Assembly (NCBI GenBank): GCA_016775335.1
Contig: JAEUGJ010000030.1
Location: 87,393 to 151,392, forward strand
Length of the DNA: 64,000 bases
Reading direction: 5' to 3'
Source of the DNA: Mogibacterium sp.
GTDB taxonomy: Bacteria > Bacillota > Clostridia > Peptostreptococcales > Anaerovoracaceae
The notes beneath the pieces were generated by a model. That model was not told where the DNA came from, ran no database searches, and saw only the letters and a program-made list of their open reading frames with translations. The translations under genes were made by a program, and so were the position numbers. This document shows, in pieces, positions 7,587 to 15,491 of this stretch (positions within the stretch are counted from its first letter, which is position 1; every line of letters starts with the position of its first letter).

Positions 7587-8561
7587 ATGCCAAGCAAAAT
7601 ACGTCGGCGTGTGATTCCGCTGCTGCTCTGCCTGATGGCGGTTTTCGCCCTCACCGGCTGCGGTCCGCTGCTGGAGCTGAATCAGAAATACGCCCACTCG
7701 GAAATCTGTGTCAACTACGGCACCGCGGTATCTACGGACATATCCGAATACGTGAACATGAATGCCCTGTCCAAGGAAGAGCAGAAATACGTAAAGAAGA
7801 ACTCTTCCGTCGTCTACCATGGGAAAAAGGTTCCCGGTCACAAATACGACCGTCCCGGCACCTACCCCCTCACCATCTACTACGAGAATCAGGTCTATCG
7901 GAAATATCAGGTGACCATCAAGGATCTGGAAAAGCCGAAATTCAAGAAGGCGAAGGACGTCTATATTTTCAAAGATACGGAACTGACGGACGACGAGCTT
8001 CAGGATTTGCTAAAAGGAATGTTCAAAGCCACCGACAATTCCGGCAAGGTGAAGCTGAAGCTCTCCCACGAGAAGATCAACGTACACAAGGTTCGAGACT
8101 ATATCGTGCACGCCACCGCCACCGACCCCTACGGAAACGTTTCCCAGGCAAAAGCCATCTTCCACGTACAAAAAGCGGAATACGGCGCCATGGGAACCTA
8201 CATCTACGTCAGCATCCCGAAGCAACAGCTGACCTATTTCGTTGACGGTAAAATCAACATGTCCTCGCCGGTGGTTACCGGCACCCAAGGAGTTCACGAT
8301 ACGCCTCGGGGAAGCTATTATATCAATTCCATGAGCACCGGCACCCGCCTCAAGGGGCAGGGCTACGATGTCACCGTTCAATACTGGATGGCCTTTATCG
8401 GAGGCTCCTTCGGAATTCACAGCGCCCAGTGGCGAGGTGCCTTCGGCGGAAACATCTATCAATACGGCGGTTCTCACGGCTGCGTCAATATGCCGGTCTA
8501 CGCCGCCGGAGAACTGTTCCAAAAGGTTGACATCGGCACACCGGTAATTGTGGGAGATTAA
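7587..8561 (+). CDS. L,D-transpeptidase lipoprotein (YkuD domain)
   Basis: Cell-surface enzyme of 324 residues. A lipoprotein signal ends in LTGC (about residues 23-26). The middle contains Ig-like, beta-rich repeats (DRPGTYPLTIYYENQVYRKY and DYIVHATATDPYGN). The C-terminal YkuD domain (about 205-324) has TGTQGVHDTPRG, FGIHSAQW and the catalytic SHGCVNM with the active Cys. It would cross-link peptidoglycan 3-3 bridges or anchor proteins. Start supported by GGAGG 7 nt upstream. Monocistronic, with its own promoter and a bidirectional terminator. Confidence 0.93.
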   Translation: MPSKIRRRVIPLLLCLMAVFALTGCGPLLELNQKYAHSEICVNYGTAVSTDISEYVNMNALSKEEQKYVKKNSSVVYHGKKVPGHKYDRPGTYPLTIYYENQVYRKYQVTIKDLEKPKFKKAKDVYIFKDTELTDDELQDLLKGMFKATDNSGKVKLKLSHEKINVHKVRDYIVHATATDPYGNVSQAKAIFHVQKAEYGAMGTYIYVSIPKQQLTYFVDGKINMSSPVVTGTQGVHDTPRGSYYINSMSTGTRLKGQGYDVTVQYWMAFIGGSFGIHSAQWRGAFGGNIYQYGGSHGCVNMPVYAAGELFQKVDIGTPVIVGD

Positions 8562-8574
8562 AATTCGGATTTGA

Positions 8575-8615
8575 AAAAGGAGCTGCTGCAGTGTGCCTAC
8601 TGCGCAGCTCCTTTT
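8575..8615. terminator. Bidirectional terminator between L,D-transpeptidase and xpt
   Basis: Perfect 12-bp stem AAAAGGAGCTGC (8575-8586) and GCAGCTCCTTTT (8604-8615) serves the two convergent genes. Confidence 0.85.
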
Positions 8616-8631
8616 GACGATTCGATTTTTA

Positions 8632-9201
8632 TTATTCAAATTCGACGGTTCCGTTCTCCAGACTCTTAATCTTTGCCATGCTCAGAACATCGTATCCTTC
8701 TTCCCGAAGTGCTTTTCCGCCCGGCTGGAAGGATTTCTCAATGCAGATGCCGATTCCGGCAACATCCGCTCCGGCCTGCCGGCAGATGTCCAGCAATCCA
8801 TGCATGGCCTGCCCGTTCGCCAGGAAATCGTCCACGAGAAGCACTTTGTCGTTGTCGTTCAGGGCATTCTCGTTCACCACAATATCGTAATAGCGGTCGT
8901 GGGTATAGGAATATACCCGGGACTTATAGGTATCCGAATTCAGGTTCCGGCTCTTGGACTTCTTGGCGAACACCATCGGCACGCCGAACTCCTCTGCCGT
9001 GATGCTTGCAATGGCAATTCCGGAGGCTTCTATGGTTACCACCTTGGTAATCTCCCGATCTCCAAAATGCTCTTTCAGCGCTTTTGCAATCTGACGAATC
9101 AGACTGACATCGATCTGATGATTCAGAAAGGTATCAACTTTGAGGATTTCCCCCGGTGCCACTTTGCCGTCTCTGCGAATCCGTTCTTCCATAAATTCCA
9201 T
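8632..9201 (-). CDS. xpt: Xanthine phosphoribosyltransferase
   Basis: Enzyme of 189 residues, the standard Xpt length, which salvages xanthine to XMP using PRPP. Family signals: start-region MEERIRRDG, KVAPGEILKVDTFLNHQID, EASGIAIA, PMVFAKKSKSRNL and the PRPP loop KVLLVDDFLANGQA. The final GYDVLSMAKIKSLENG is typical. GGAG lies 11 nt before ATG. No purine riboswitch fits in the short upstream gap; an extended -10-like TGGTACAAT is present near 9250. In this window the product XMP/xanthine salvage links loosely to the ureide operon as purine metabolism. Confidence 0.96.
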   Translation of the reverse strand: MEFMEERIRRDGKVAPGEILKVDTFLNHQIDVSLIRQIAKALKEHFGDREITKVVTIEASGIAIASITAEEFGVPMVFAKKSKSRNLNSDTYKSRVYSYTHDRYYDIVVNENALNDNDKVLLVDDFLANGQAMHGLLDICRQAGADVAGIGICIEKSFQPGGKALREEGYDVLSMAKIKSLENGTVEFE

Positions 9202-9309
9202 ATCGACCTAATCTCCTTGTCTTGCCTTATTTCATAAATTGTTATCATTGTACCACATTCCCATAAACGATGGGATATTGTTTTCGGATTTCTTTCGGTT
9301 TTTTGCCCC

Positions 9310-9675
9310 TTAGGCGCCGAACATGCGCTGGGCGATGTACACCGCCAGAATTCCCAATACCAGGCTCACCCCCATGTACGTGAGTGCTACACCGGAAGCG
9401 CCGTTCATCATCAAATCGTGGTTTTCCAGTGCGAAGGAAGAGAAGGTGGTAAAACCCCCGCAGATTCCCACCTTCAGAAAAAGCACCGTCCGAGGATTCA
9501 AGGCCTCCCGGGACGCCAGCGCCGCCACCACACCGATGAGGAACGCTCCCGCAATATTGATGATAAATGTTTTTATCGGAAAACCGCTTTCCGGGTTCAT
9601 ATCCAGAAGTCCCACGAGATATCGGAGCACCGCCCCCACGAAGCCGCCGGCGCCCACAACCAAGCATTCAATCAT
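9310..9675 (-). CDS. crcB: Fluoride ion channel CrcB/Fluc
   Basis: Four-helix membrane protein of 121 residues exporting fluoride as a dual-topology dimer. Conserved elements are GAGGFVGAVLRYLVG at the start, the NIAGAFLIG helix with the key Asn, and GICGGFTTFSSFALEN (the polar track TTFSSF). Start 9675 has AAAGGAG 9 nt upstream; the longer frame runs through a terminator and is not coding. No fluoride riboswitch is seen upstream; instead the left 85-bp direct repeat lies there. Confidence 0.93.
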   Translation of the reverse strand: MIECLVVGAGGFVGAVLRYLVGLLDMNPESGFPIKTFIINIAGAFLIGVVAALASREALNPRTVLFLKVGICGGFTTFSSFALENHDLMMNGASGVALTYMGVSLVLGILAVYIAQRMFGA

Positions 9676-9697
9676 TGATGCCACTCCTTTCCAATTA

Positions 9698-9782
9698 AAA
9701 GGAGGCCTCCCAGCGGAAAGCCTCCTGAATGTACTCATTATAGTATCTCGATGGAATCTTTTCAATAGTCTTTGGACTATTC
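9698..9782. repeat. Left 85-bp direct repeat flanking the VanZ insert
   Basis: Identical over 85 bp to 10945-11029. It contains a terminator on the minus strand (AGGAGGC 9700-9706 with GCCTCCT 9720-9726, then T4) and the last codons of the upstream gene. Just outside the identical core, similarity continues over gcctt-gcc with two substitutions. In both copies a minus-strand gene ends in Ala-Lys-Ala-Glu-stop at the same place. Confidence 0.95.
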
Positions 9783-10346
9783 GGCCTTAGCCTTATTATC
9801 AGTATTGTGTTCTCTCTTATAAAAATAGATTAATAAAAATCCAAGAATCCCACCAATTGTATTGCAAATTACATCATTGATATCACAAACCGGCATTGTA
9901 TCTTCCAAAACTCTTGCATACGCCTCCACGCCTTGCAAGATTTCAATCGAAAGTGAACATAACAGCGAGAATATTGTTGCCCATTTTATATTTCTAAAAA
10001 CTTTGTATTCACTGCAGTATGCTAAAACCGTCAACGGTAGAAAAAGGAGCACATTATCCGCGTACGTTATTATTGCACCTCGGTTCACGAATATCAATAG
10101 CATTTCTGAAACATCTAGATTATATTCAAATCCGGATGGATTCATCGCCGGATACGTAATAGGAAGGAGCGTAAAACAAACAATAACACAACCGTAAAAG
10201 GTAAATAAAAAATTCCATAGTTTTGGTTTTAAATTGATATAATCCCTACTTATTATGTATTTTCTGTATCGAATTCCATAGTAACAAACTAAAATTACTA
10301 ACGCATACTTCAAAAACATTCCAGAAGTTATAATTGTTTGCTTCAT
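9777..10346 (-). CDS. VanZ-like family membrane protein
   Basis: Protein of 189 residues with about five transmembrane segments. The VanZ signature is clear: SLSIEILQGVE, then DINDVICNTIGGILGF and a final hydrophobic segment. VanZ proteins confer low-level teicoplanin resistance in Tn1546; most homologues have no proven role. The gene is visibly AT-richer than its neighbours, and its last four codons (Ala-Lys-Ala-Glu) lie at the edge of the direct repeat and match those of the TSUP gene. It overlaps the preceding secreted-protein gene as TAATG, so the two are translationally coupled. Confidence 0.88.
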   Translation of the reverse strand: MKQTIITSGMFLKYALVILVCYYGIRYRKYIISRDYINLKPKLWNFLFTFYGCVIVCFTLLPITYPAMNPSGFEYNLDVSEMLLIFVNRGAIITYADNVLLFLPLTVLAYCSEYKVFRNIKWATIFSLLCSLSIEILQGVEAYARVLEDTMPVCDINDVICNTIGGILGFLLIYFYKREHNTDNKAKAE

Positions 10347-10783
10347 TATTTATTTTGGACCTTTCCTTTTGCACTTTTGTAGCATTTAGCATTTCCGCCC
10401 TTAATAAAGAGCCAATAACTACCTTTTCCTACCTTTCCGAATGAATAGGTTCCAGGCTTATAGAACTTGATTGAACCGCAGTTTTTGTATCCAGGTGAAG
10501 CCTTTTGAGCTTTTCGAAGATATACTGTCCCCTTACTGCTGCTAGAATAATTATAACACTTATCAACTTTCAGTTGTGCAGTCCCTTTTCCTAACGAGTG
10601 AGAAACCTTCCCACGACCATCCATATAACTAGCAAAATATTTCCATTCAAATGCGGATATATTGGATGCTCCGTAAACGTAATCAATAGGTAATTTGACA
10701 ATTTTTCCCACATTCAAAGCGAATGAAAATATCAACCCTAATACGAGTAAGCATGTACTCCCCTTTTTCTTTAAAACACTCAT
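10346..10783 (-). CDS. Secreted basic protein, unknown, coupled to VanZ-like gene
   Basis: 145-residue protein with a signal peptide (MSVLKKKGSTCLLVLGLIFS, cleaved around residue 36-40 after a small-residue stretch). The mature part is rich in Lys, Gly, Ser and Tyr with four Cys (KCYNYSSSSKGTVYLRK, YKNCGS, GGNAKCYKS), suggesting an extracellular beta-rich domain. I do not recognise a family. Start 10783 is preceded by AAAGGAG. It is AT-rich, lies inside the repeat-flanked insert, and its stop overlaps the VanZ start. A surface-active or bacteriocin-like role is speculation. Confidence 0.7.
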   Translation of the reverse strand: MSVLKKKGSTCLLVLGLIFSFALNVGKIVKLPIDYVYGASNISAFEWKYFASYMDGRGKVSHSLGKGTAQLKVDKCYNYSSSSKGTVYLRKAQKASPGYKNCGSIKFYKPGTYSFGKVGKGSYWLFIKGGNAKCYKSAKGKVQNK

Positions 10784-10944
10784 TTCTTTTCTCCTTTCAA
10801 AAATAAACTTATGCATGTGCATATTTTGAGGTATCCAGCAATTCTATTAAGAGTATATGAGTATTTAAAATTAAAGTCGAATTAGTATTATAAATAGATC
10901 AGAAATTAGAAATAGATTTATTTAATACTGTTCGGTAACATGCT

Positions 10945-11029
10945 AAAGGAGGCCTCCCAGCGGAAAGCCTCCTGAATGTACTCATTATAGTATCTCGATG
11001 GAATCTTTTCAATAGTCTTTGGACTATTC
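10945..11029. repeat. Right 85-bp direct repeat flanking the VanZ insert
   Basis: Identical to 9698-9782; the copies start 1247 bp apart. It contains the stop codon of the TSUP gene (11024-11026) and the same terminator (10947-10953 with 10967-10973). The 123 bp between this repeat and the secreted-protein reading frame is AT-rich and non-coding. Confidence 0.95.
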
Positions 11030-11962
11030 TGCCTTGGCCGGAATGCTTTTGGCTGCCTTCTTCGGCTCACGGCTCTTCATGTAGTCCCGGATAAACATGA
11101 TTGCTGTATAGAATACCACGGCTACCACAATCCAAAGGAGAATGGTCAGCGGCACGCTCTTCACGAACATGTACGCAATCAGTGCACCCAAGGATCCGAA
11201 GGTCGCGTTGGTCAATGTGGCAATCATATCGTACCGACCGGATTTGATGAATTCCGGGCCGGCGCCAAAGGTCATCAGGAACGCACATCCGCCCATCATA
11301 ATCGGGAATGCGGACTGAACGTTCATGCCCATCATGGAAACCAGTGCAAACGTCGGCGCGTATGCTCCGACACCGATGGTCATAAAAGCACCCACGAAGA
11401 ATTCAACGATAACGGAAATAATCAGTTTGATTCCGTAGATTCCCGTTTCCATTCCAACCAGTCCGAACGGTCCAATCTGAAGCTGCTTCAAAGCCATAAC
11501 CACGCCGACCACGAGCAGTCCGATACCCATGCCCAGACGGATTTTTTCCGCATCCATCTTGCTGACCAGGCTGGCTCCTACCTTGGAACCCACAATCATT
11601 GCCAACAGCAGGGAAATCAGCGTCAGCTTATCGATTTCCACAAAACCGAAGAAGAGGAATGCCTCCAACAGCACCGGGATGGTATCGCCTACGTTCAGAG
11701 TTCCCGGAATATACATGTCATCCACGGAACCTTTGATTTTATATGCACCGGTGGAAGTGGCATAAGAACCGATTCCCAGCACATCTAAGAAGTTTGCGAA
11801 AAATGCCACAACGGAGTTGAATGCCAGATGTTTCTTTTCTTTTTCCCATCTCGCCTGTCCCTCTTCCGTGGAACGAATCTTTGGAATGCTCCGCGCCAGC
11901 AGAATTGCGGTAAACACAATTCCCACAATACACAATGCTTTCATTAAAGTGATAGTATTCAT
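11024..11962 (-). CDS. TSUP (TauE/SafE) family permease
   Basis: Membrane protein of 312 residues in the TSUP/sulfite exporter family, with two homologous halves. The first half has FFANFLDVLGIGSYATSTG and the second has FFVGAFMTIGVGAYAPTFAL, both typical of the duplicated TauE motif. Substrates of the family are small oxo-anions and organosulfur acids; this one is undefined. The start at 11962 has GGAGGG 7 nt upstream (the preceding TTG is not needed). The 3' end (Pro-Ala-Lys-Ala-Glu-stop) coincides with the direct-repeat boundary. Confidence 0.88.
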   Translation of the reverse strand: MNTITLMKALCIVGIVFTAILLARSIPKIRSTEEGQARWEKEKKHLAFNSVVAFFANFLDVLGIGSYATSTGAYKIKGSVDDMYIPGTLNVGDTIPVLLEAFLFFGFVEIDKLTLISLLLAMIVGSKVGASLVSKMDAEKIRLGMGIGLLVVGVVMALKQLQIGPFGLVGMETGIYGIKLIISVIVEFFVGAFMTIGVGAYAPTFALVSMMGMNVQSAFPIMMGGCAFLMTFGAGPEFIKSGRYDMIATLTNATFGSLGALIAYMFVKSVPLTILLWIVVAVVFYTAIMFIRDYMKSREPKKAAKSIPAKAE

Positions 11963-12348
11963 CAATAATCCCTCCTAATTAATAATTCTTTTCCCCGGGC
12001 ACTACCTGCAATTACCCACCGGAGAAATCAACTTCACTAGTATAACAGAAGTCGACTAATTTTTAACGCAAGGACGTAAATCTGTACTTGCGGATATTGG
12101 TGGGACAATTTTACATTTTTTCATATTTTTATAAACTGTTTTTCATATTTTTATAGAACTGCCGGAAGTCGCCGGGGAGTGCAATATTTTTTTATCAAAA
12201 ATACACAAATGGATATGTTCGAATTCGGCGCAATCGTGTATAATTGTCCAGTGGTTTTATGAACATACAGATCTGTGCTTCTCTGAGAAGTGCAGTACCT
12301 CATGTTATACAGTGACAGATTTTGTTGAAAGAAAGAGGAGGGTTCACA
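11963..12348. other. Divergent intergenic region, 386 bp
   Basis: AT-rich promoter region between the TSUP (minus) and TIM-barrel (plus) genes. A TATACT box for the minus gene lies near 12035. TATAAT at 12239-12244 is the likely -10 for the plus gene, with a poor -35. Two adjacent 23-bp direct repeats with the core TTTTTCATATTTTTATA (about 12116-12161) may be UP-like elements or binding sites. No gene is seen. Confidence 0.6.
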
Positions 12349-13152
12349 ATGAAGGAATCAATTCCAAGAATAACCGGCACGCTTCGTGCCCATACCATTG
12401 AAATGCCGGAAGTCATTCGAGAAGCTTCGGGCATCATCGTGCTGGGTCGAAAAATTCGATCGTTAATTTTCTCCACGGATATCGCCATTATTCGAAACTG
12501 CGATGCGGATGCGGTTCTGGCCGTGTACCCGTTCACTCCGCAGCAGGTAATTTCCGAGGCCATTATCAACGCCTCCTCCATTCCTGTTTTCGTCGGCGTG
12601 GGCGGCGGCACCACCAAAGGGCTTCGCTCCGTGTACATGGCTCAGGATGCGGAAGCGCAGGGAGCTTTCGGCGTTGTGGTAAACAATCCCATGAGCAACA
12701 GCAACATCCGCTTCATCAAGCGGGTCATCGATATCCCGGTAGTTTCCACAGTAATTGATTCCACCGGAATTCAGGAACGGCTGGATGCCGGCGTCACTAT
12801 CCTCAACGTGGCAGCCGGAAAGAATACCGCAGATGTGGTTCGGGAAATTCGGAAGGACTTCCCGAAGGTGCCGATTATCGCCAGCGGTGGCAAAACGGAT
12901 GAGTCCATTCGCCGTACCATTGAGGCCGGTGCCAATGCCATCGTCTACACACCGATTTCCTCTTCCGCGATTTTCTCCAGCATGATGGATGAATATCGGA
13001 CAGAGAAGAACCGGAATCCGGAGCTTACCTTCAAAACATTGGATTCCAAGAAGGACGAGCTGGTGGATTTGATTGGCCTGCTGCATCAGCAGACGGATTT
13101 GGATTTGGACTTGGAACCGACGGAGAAAAAGCCGGAGGAAGAGAAAAAGTAG
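12349..13152 (+). CDS. TIM-barrel protein of unknown function ('hydrolase' family of clostridia)
   Basis: Protein of 267 residues. The body (about 1-235) reads as a TIM barrel of the phosphate-binding type: VVVNNPMSNSNIRFIKRV, STVIDSTGIQERLDAGV, ILNVAAGKNTADVV and IIASGGKTDESI with GANAIVYTP. The first part is strongly conserved in Clostridia as I recall it (PEVIREASGI, DADAVLAVYPFTPQ), where it is usually labelled 'hydrolase' without evidence. The tail is acidic and charged (DLDLDLEPTEKKPEEEKK). Start 12349 has GAGGAGGG upstream. It has its own promoter and a strong terminator. Confidence 0.75.
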   Translation: MKESIPRITGTLRAHTIEMPEVIREASGIIVLGRKIRSLIFSTDIAIIRNCDADAVLAVYPFTPQQVISEAIINASSIPVFVGVGGGTTKGLRSVYMAQDAEAQGAFGVVVNNPMSNSNIRFIKRVIDIPVVSTVIDSTGIQERLDAGVTILNVAAGKNTADVVREIRKDFPKVPIIASGGKTDESIRRTIEAGANAIVYTPISSSAIFSSMMDEYRTEKNRNPELTFKTLDSKKDELVDLIGLLHQQTDLDLDLEPTEKKPEEEKK

Positions 13153-13161
13153 GAAATGAAG

Positions 13162-13200
13162 GGAGTGGATTCCGCGCACCGGCGGAATCCACTCCTTTTT
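13162..13200 (+). terminator. Terminator after the TIM-barrel gene
   Basis: Perfect 14-bp stem GGAGTGGATTCCGC (13162-13175) and its complement (13182-13195) with loop GCACCG and T5. Confidence 0.92.
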
Positions 13201-13269
13201 GATTTGATGCCCGCCGGGCCGCGGCGGGTGGGGCGTGGGCGGCGGCCGGCCGGTTTTTCCCGGGCGCGG

Positions 13270-13543
13270 TTTGCTCCCCCCTCCCCGCTAAGCCTTATGG
13301 TTCCGTCTCGGGGAGCAAATTCTTCATACAATTCCCGCGCCCCCGCTGGGTGCCGGTCAAGCGCCGGCCGGTTTTTCCCGGGCGCGGTTTGCTCCCCTCT
13401 CCTCGCTAGGCCTTGTAGTTCCGTCACGGGGAGCAAATTCTTCACACAATTCCCGCGCTCCCACTGGGCGCCGGCCGCCTTTTCCGGGCGCGGTTTGCTC
13501 CCCCCTCCCCGCTAGGCCTTGTGGTTCCGTCTGGGGGAGCAAA
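13270..13543. repeat. Stem-loop repeat array, type B (three units)
   Basis: Three units with stem TTTGCTCCCC/GGGGAGCAAA: 13270-13279/13310-13319, 13388-13397/13428-13437, 13494-13503/13534-13543. Every loop is exactly 30 nt. On the minus strand the first loop carries ACGGAACCATAAGGCTTAGC, aligned without gaps to the type A and C cores. Spacing is 118 then 106 bp, not a multiple of three, so the long frames here are not genes. Each unit is followed by a conserved TTC-CA-ACAATTCCCGCG block, and an outer GGGCGCGG/CCGCGCCC can pair around it. It fills a 591-bp convergent gap (13153-13743). Confidence 0.9.
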
Positions 13544-13690
13544 ATCTTCACACAATTCCCGCGCCCCTGCCGGGTGCCGCTCGCTGCCTTTTTTCCGAGC
13601 GCGGGTCGGGTGCCCGCCGGTTTCCGGCGGCCGCGCCATCAGCAGTCGGAGCGACCGCGGTCCTGTCGCGGGCGCCTCCATTCATCCAAA

Positions 13691-13723
13691 AAATCCCCGA
13701 AGCGCATTCCGCTTCGGGGATTT
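13691..13723. terminator. Terminator after the alanine symporter gene
   Basis: AAATCCCCGAAGC (13691-13703) pairs with GCTTCGGGGATTT (13711-13723); A- and T-rich on both sides, so it can work for both strands. Confidence 0.88.
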
Positions 13724-13743
13724 TCCTTTACTTTTATTTTCCT

Positions 13744-15156
13744 TTATTTATCCATTTCCATTCGCTGGGATTCCGGAGTCCCGAAGTAGTCCTTTACCAG
13801 GTGAATTACCGTGCCGGAAAGCAGGAATACCGCGATCAAGTTCGGGATAATCATCAAACCGTTGAAGGTATCCGCCAGAGACCAGAGCAGGCCCAGGTCC
13901 ATGGTGGCACCGATGATTGCCACTAGCGCATAGACAACGATGAAGGGTTTTACGATCTTCGGCCCGAAGAGATACTCGATGCAGCGGGAGCCGTACAGTC
14001 CCCACCCCAGGATGGTGGAGAAGGCAAAGCAGCAAAGCGCTACCGCCAGCAGGATGGAAATCCATCCGCCAAAGGTGGTGGTGAAACCGCTGATGGTGAG
14101 CTCTGCACCGGCAGCCTTTCCGTAATCGATATTGATTCCGCTGCAGAGAATAGCCAGTGCGGTCAGCGTGCAGATTACGATGGTGTCGGCGAAAACCTCA
14201 AAGATTCCCCACATACCCTGCTGAATCGGGTGTGCTACATCGGAGCTGGCGTGGGCGATGGATCCGGTACCCAGGCCGGCTTCGTTGGAGAAGATTCCCC
14301 GGGACACGCCTCTTCTCATACTGATAAAGAGAGAACCTACCACGCCGCCGGTAACGGAACGAGGATTGAACGCTCCTTCAAAGATGGATTGGAACACCTC
14401 CGGCACCCGTTCGTAGTTAACGGCTACCAGGATCAGGCCCATCGCAATATAGAACACGGCCATAAAAGGAACCAGCTTCGACGTAACGTTTCCGATTCTC
14501 TTGATGCCGCCCAGCAGGATCAGCAGAACCAGGACGGCAATCAGAATGCCGATTCCCAGATTTACATTTCCCACATTATCTTCATTGAACACATTGAAGT
14601 TGAACAGTGCGGAATCGATGGATGCCACGATGGTATTGACCTGCGTCGCATTTCCCGTTCCAAATACCGTCAGCACGCCCAGGATGGAATACAGCACCGC
14701 CAGGAACTGCCATTTTTTGCCCAGGCCGTTCTTGATGTAGTACATCGGTCCGCCGACCCAGTCTCCCTTATCGTTTCTCTCCCGGAAGTGCACCGCCAAG
14801 GTTACCTCTGCGAATTTCGTGCACATACCCAGCAGTGCGGAGCACCACATCCAGAAAACGGCACCCGGGCCGCCCAGGGCAATCGCACCGGCCACACCGG
14901 CGATGTTTCCGGTCCCCACCGTGCCCGCCAGCGCGGTACATACGGACTGGAACGGCGTCAGCGCACCTTCTTCCGCTTCTCTCTTATCGAACATCGTGCC
15001 AAAAGTATGCTTCAGAACGTATCCGAACTTCCGGAACTGCAATCCCTTGGTTCGAATCGTCAAGAGAAGTCCCACACCGATGATGCACACCATGGATGGA
15101 ACACCCCAGATGAAAGCATTCACCGAATTGTTCACCTCTTCAATAATATGTAACAT
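13744..15156 (-). CDS. Alanine/glycine:cation symporter (AGCS family)
   Basis: Membrane protein of 470 residues importing alanine or glycine with Na+ or H+. Hallmarks: GVGLLLTIRTKGLQFRKFG, the family signature AGTVGTGNIAGVAGAIALGG, GGPMYYIKNGLGKKW, and GIFSNEAGLGTGSIAHASS. The length and about eleven transmembrane segments are standard. Start 15156 is supported by GGAGGG 6-7 nt upstream; the longer frame starting at 15204 has no ribosome site. It is driven by a good promoter (15213-15241) and ends in a terminator beside the type B repeat array. Confidence 0.95.
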   Translation of the reverse strand: MLHIIEEVNNSVNAFIWGVPSMVCIIGVGLLLTIRTKGLQFRKFGYVLKHTFGTMFDKREAEEGALTPFQSVCTALAGTVGTGNIAGVAGAIALGGPGAVFWMWCSALLGMCTKFAEVTLAVHFRERNDKGDWVGGPMYYIKNGLGKKWQFLAVLYSILGVLTVFGTGNATQVNTIVASIDSALFNFNVFNEDNVGNVNLGIGILIAVLVLLILLGGIKRIGNVTSKLVPFMAVFYIAMGLILVAVNYERVPEVFQSIFEGAFNPRSVTGGVVGSLFISMRRGVSRGIFSNEAGLGTGSIAHASSDVAHPIQQGMWGIFEVFADTIVICTLTALAILCSGINIDYGKAAGAELTISGFTTTFGGWISILLAVALCCFAFSTILGWGLYGSRCIEYLFGPKIVKPFIVVYALVAIIGATMDLGLLWSLADTFNGLMIIPNLIAVFLLSGTVIHLVKDYFGTPESQRMEMDK

Positions 15157-15491
15157 TGTTTCCCTCCAATAACTTATTAACCAAAACCTTGTAAAAAGTA
15201 ACAACGGAATTTATTGTACCGAAATTCATACACTTTTTCAATAGTTTTTTATGAATTAATAATAATAATTTATCGGATTTTTTATGTTTATATACAATTT
15301 TTTCCAATTTGGAATTACTTTATAAAAACAAGCGCAAAATTCTAAGATTGTTCGGCAGTTCGGGCGAAGTGGCAATTCTTTTTTTATTTAATGTGGCATC
15401 TTTGTTGTTTCTTTTACTTTCCAATAACCGTATATTTTTGGTATAATGTATACAAGTATTCGCTATATCCTTTAATGACGAAAGGAGTCCT
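15157..15491. other. Divergent intergenic region, 335 bp
   Basis: AT-rich. It holds the promoter of the symporter gene (15213-15241) and, for the antiporter gene, an extended -10 box TTGGTATAAT with TATAAT at 15442-15447. No gene, riboswitch or repeat is seen. Confidence 0.6.
15213..15241 (-). promoter_or_regulatory. Promoter of the alanine symporter gene
   Basis: Minus-strand TTGAAA (15236-15241), 17-nt spacer, TACAAT (15213-15218). Confidence 0.7.

Noticed and set aside
9202..9260. Purine riboswitch upstream of xpt
   Set aside because: The gap is too short and lacks the conserved aptamer sequences.
9676..9780. Fluoride riboswitch upstream of crcB
   Set aside because: The conserved riboswitch blocks are absent; the hairpin there is the terminator inside the direct repeat.
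13270..13543. Possible integron attC sites
   Set aside because: attC sites conserve their ends and vary in the middle. Here the stem varies between types and the loop core is conserved. No integrase gene is present.
13086..13680. Long open frames through the type B repeats
   Set aside because: Unit spacing is 118 and 106 bp, so the repeated amino-acid patterns change frame; no ribosome sites. GC-rich non-coding sequence.
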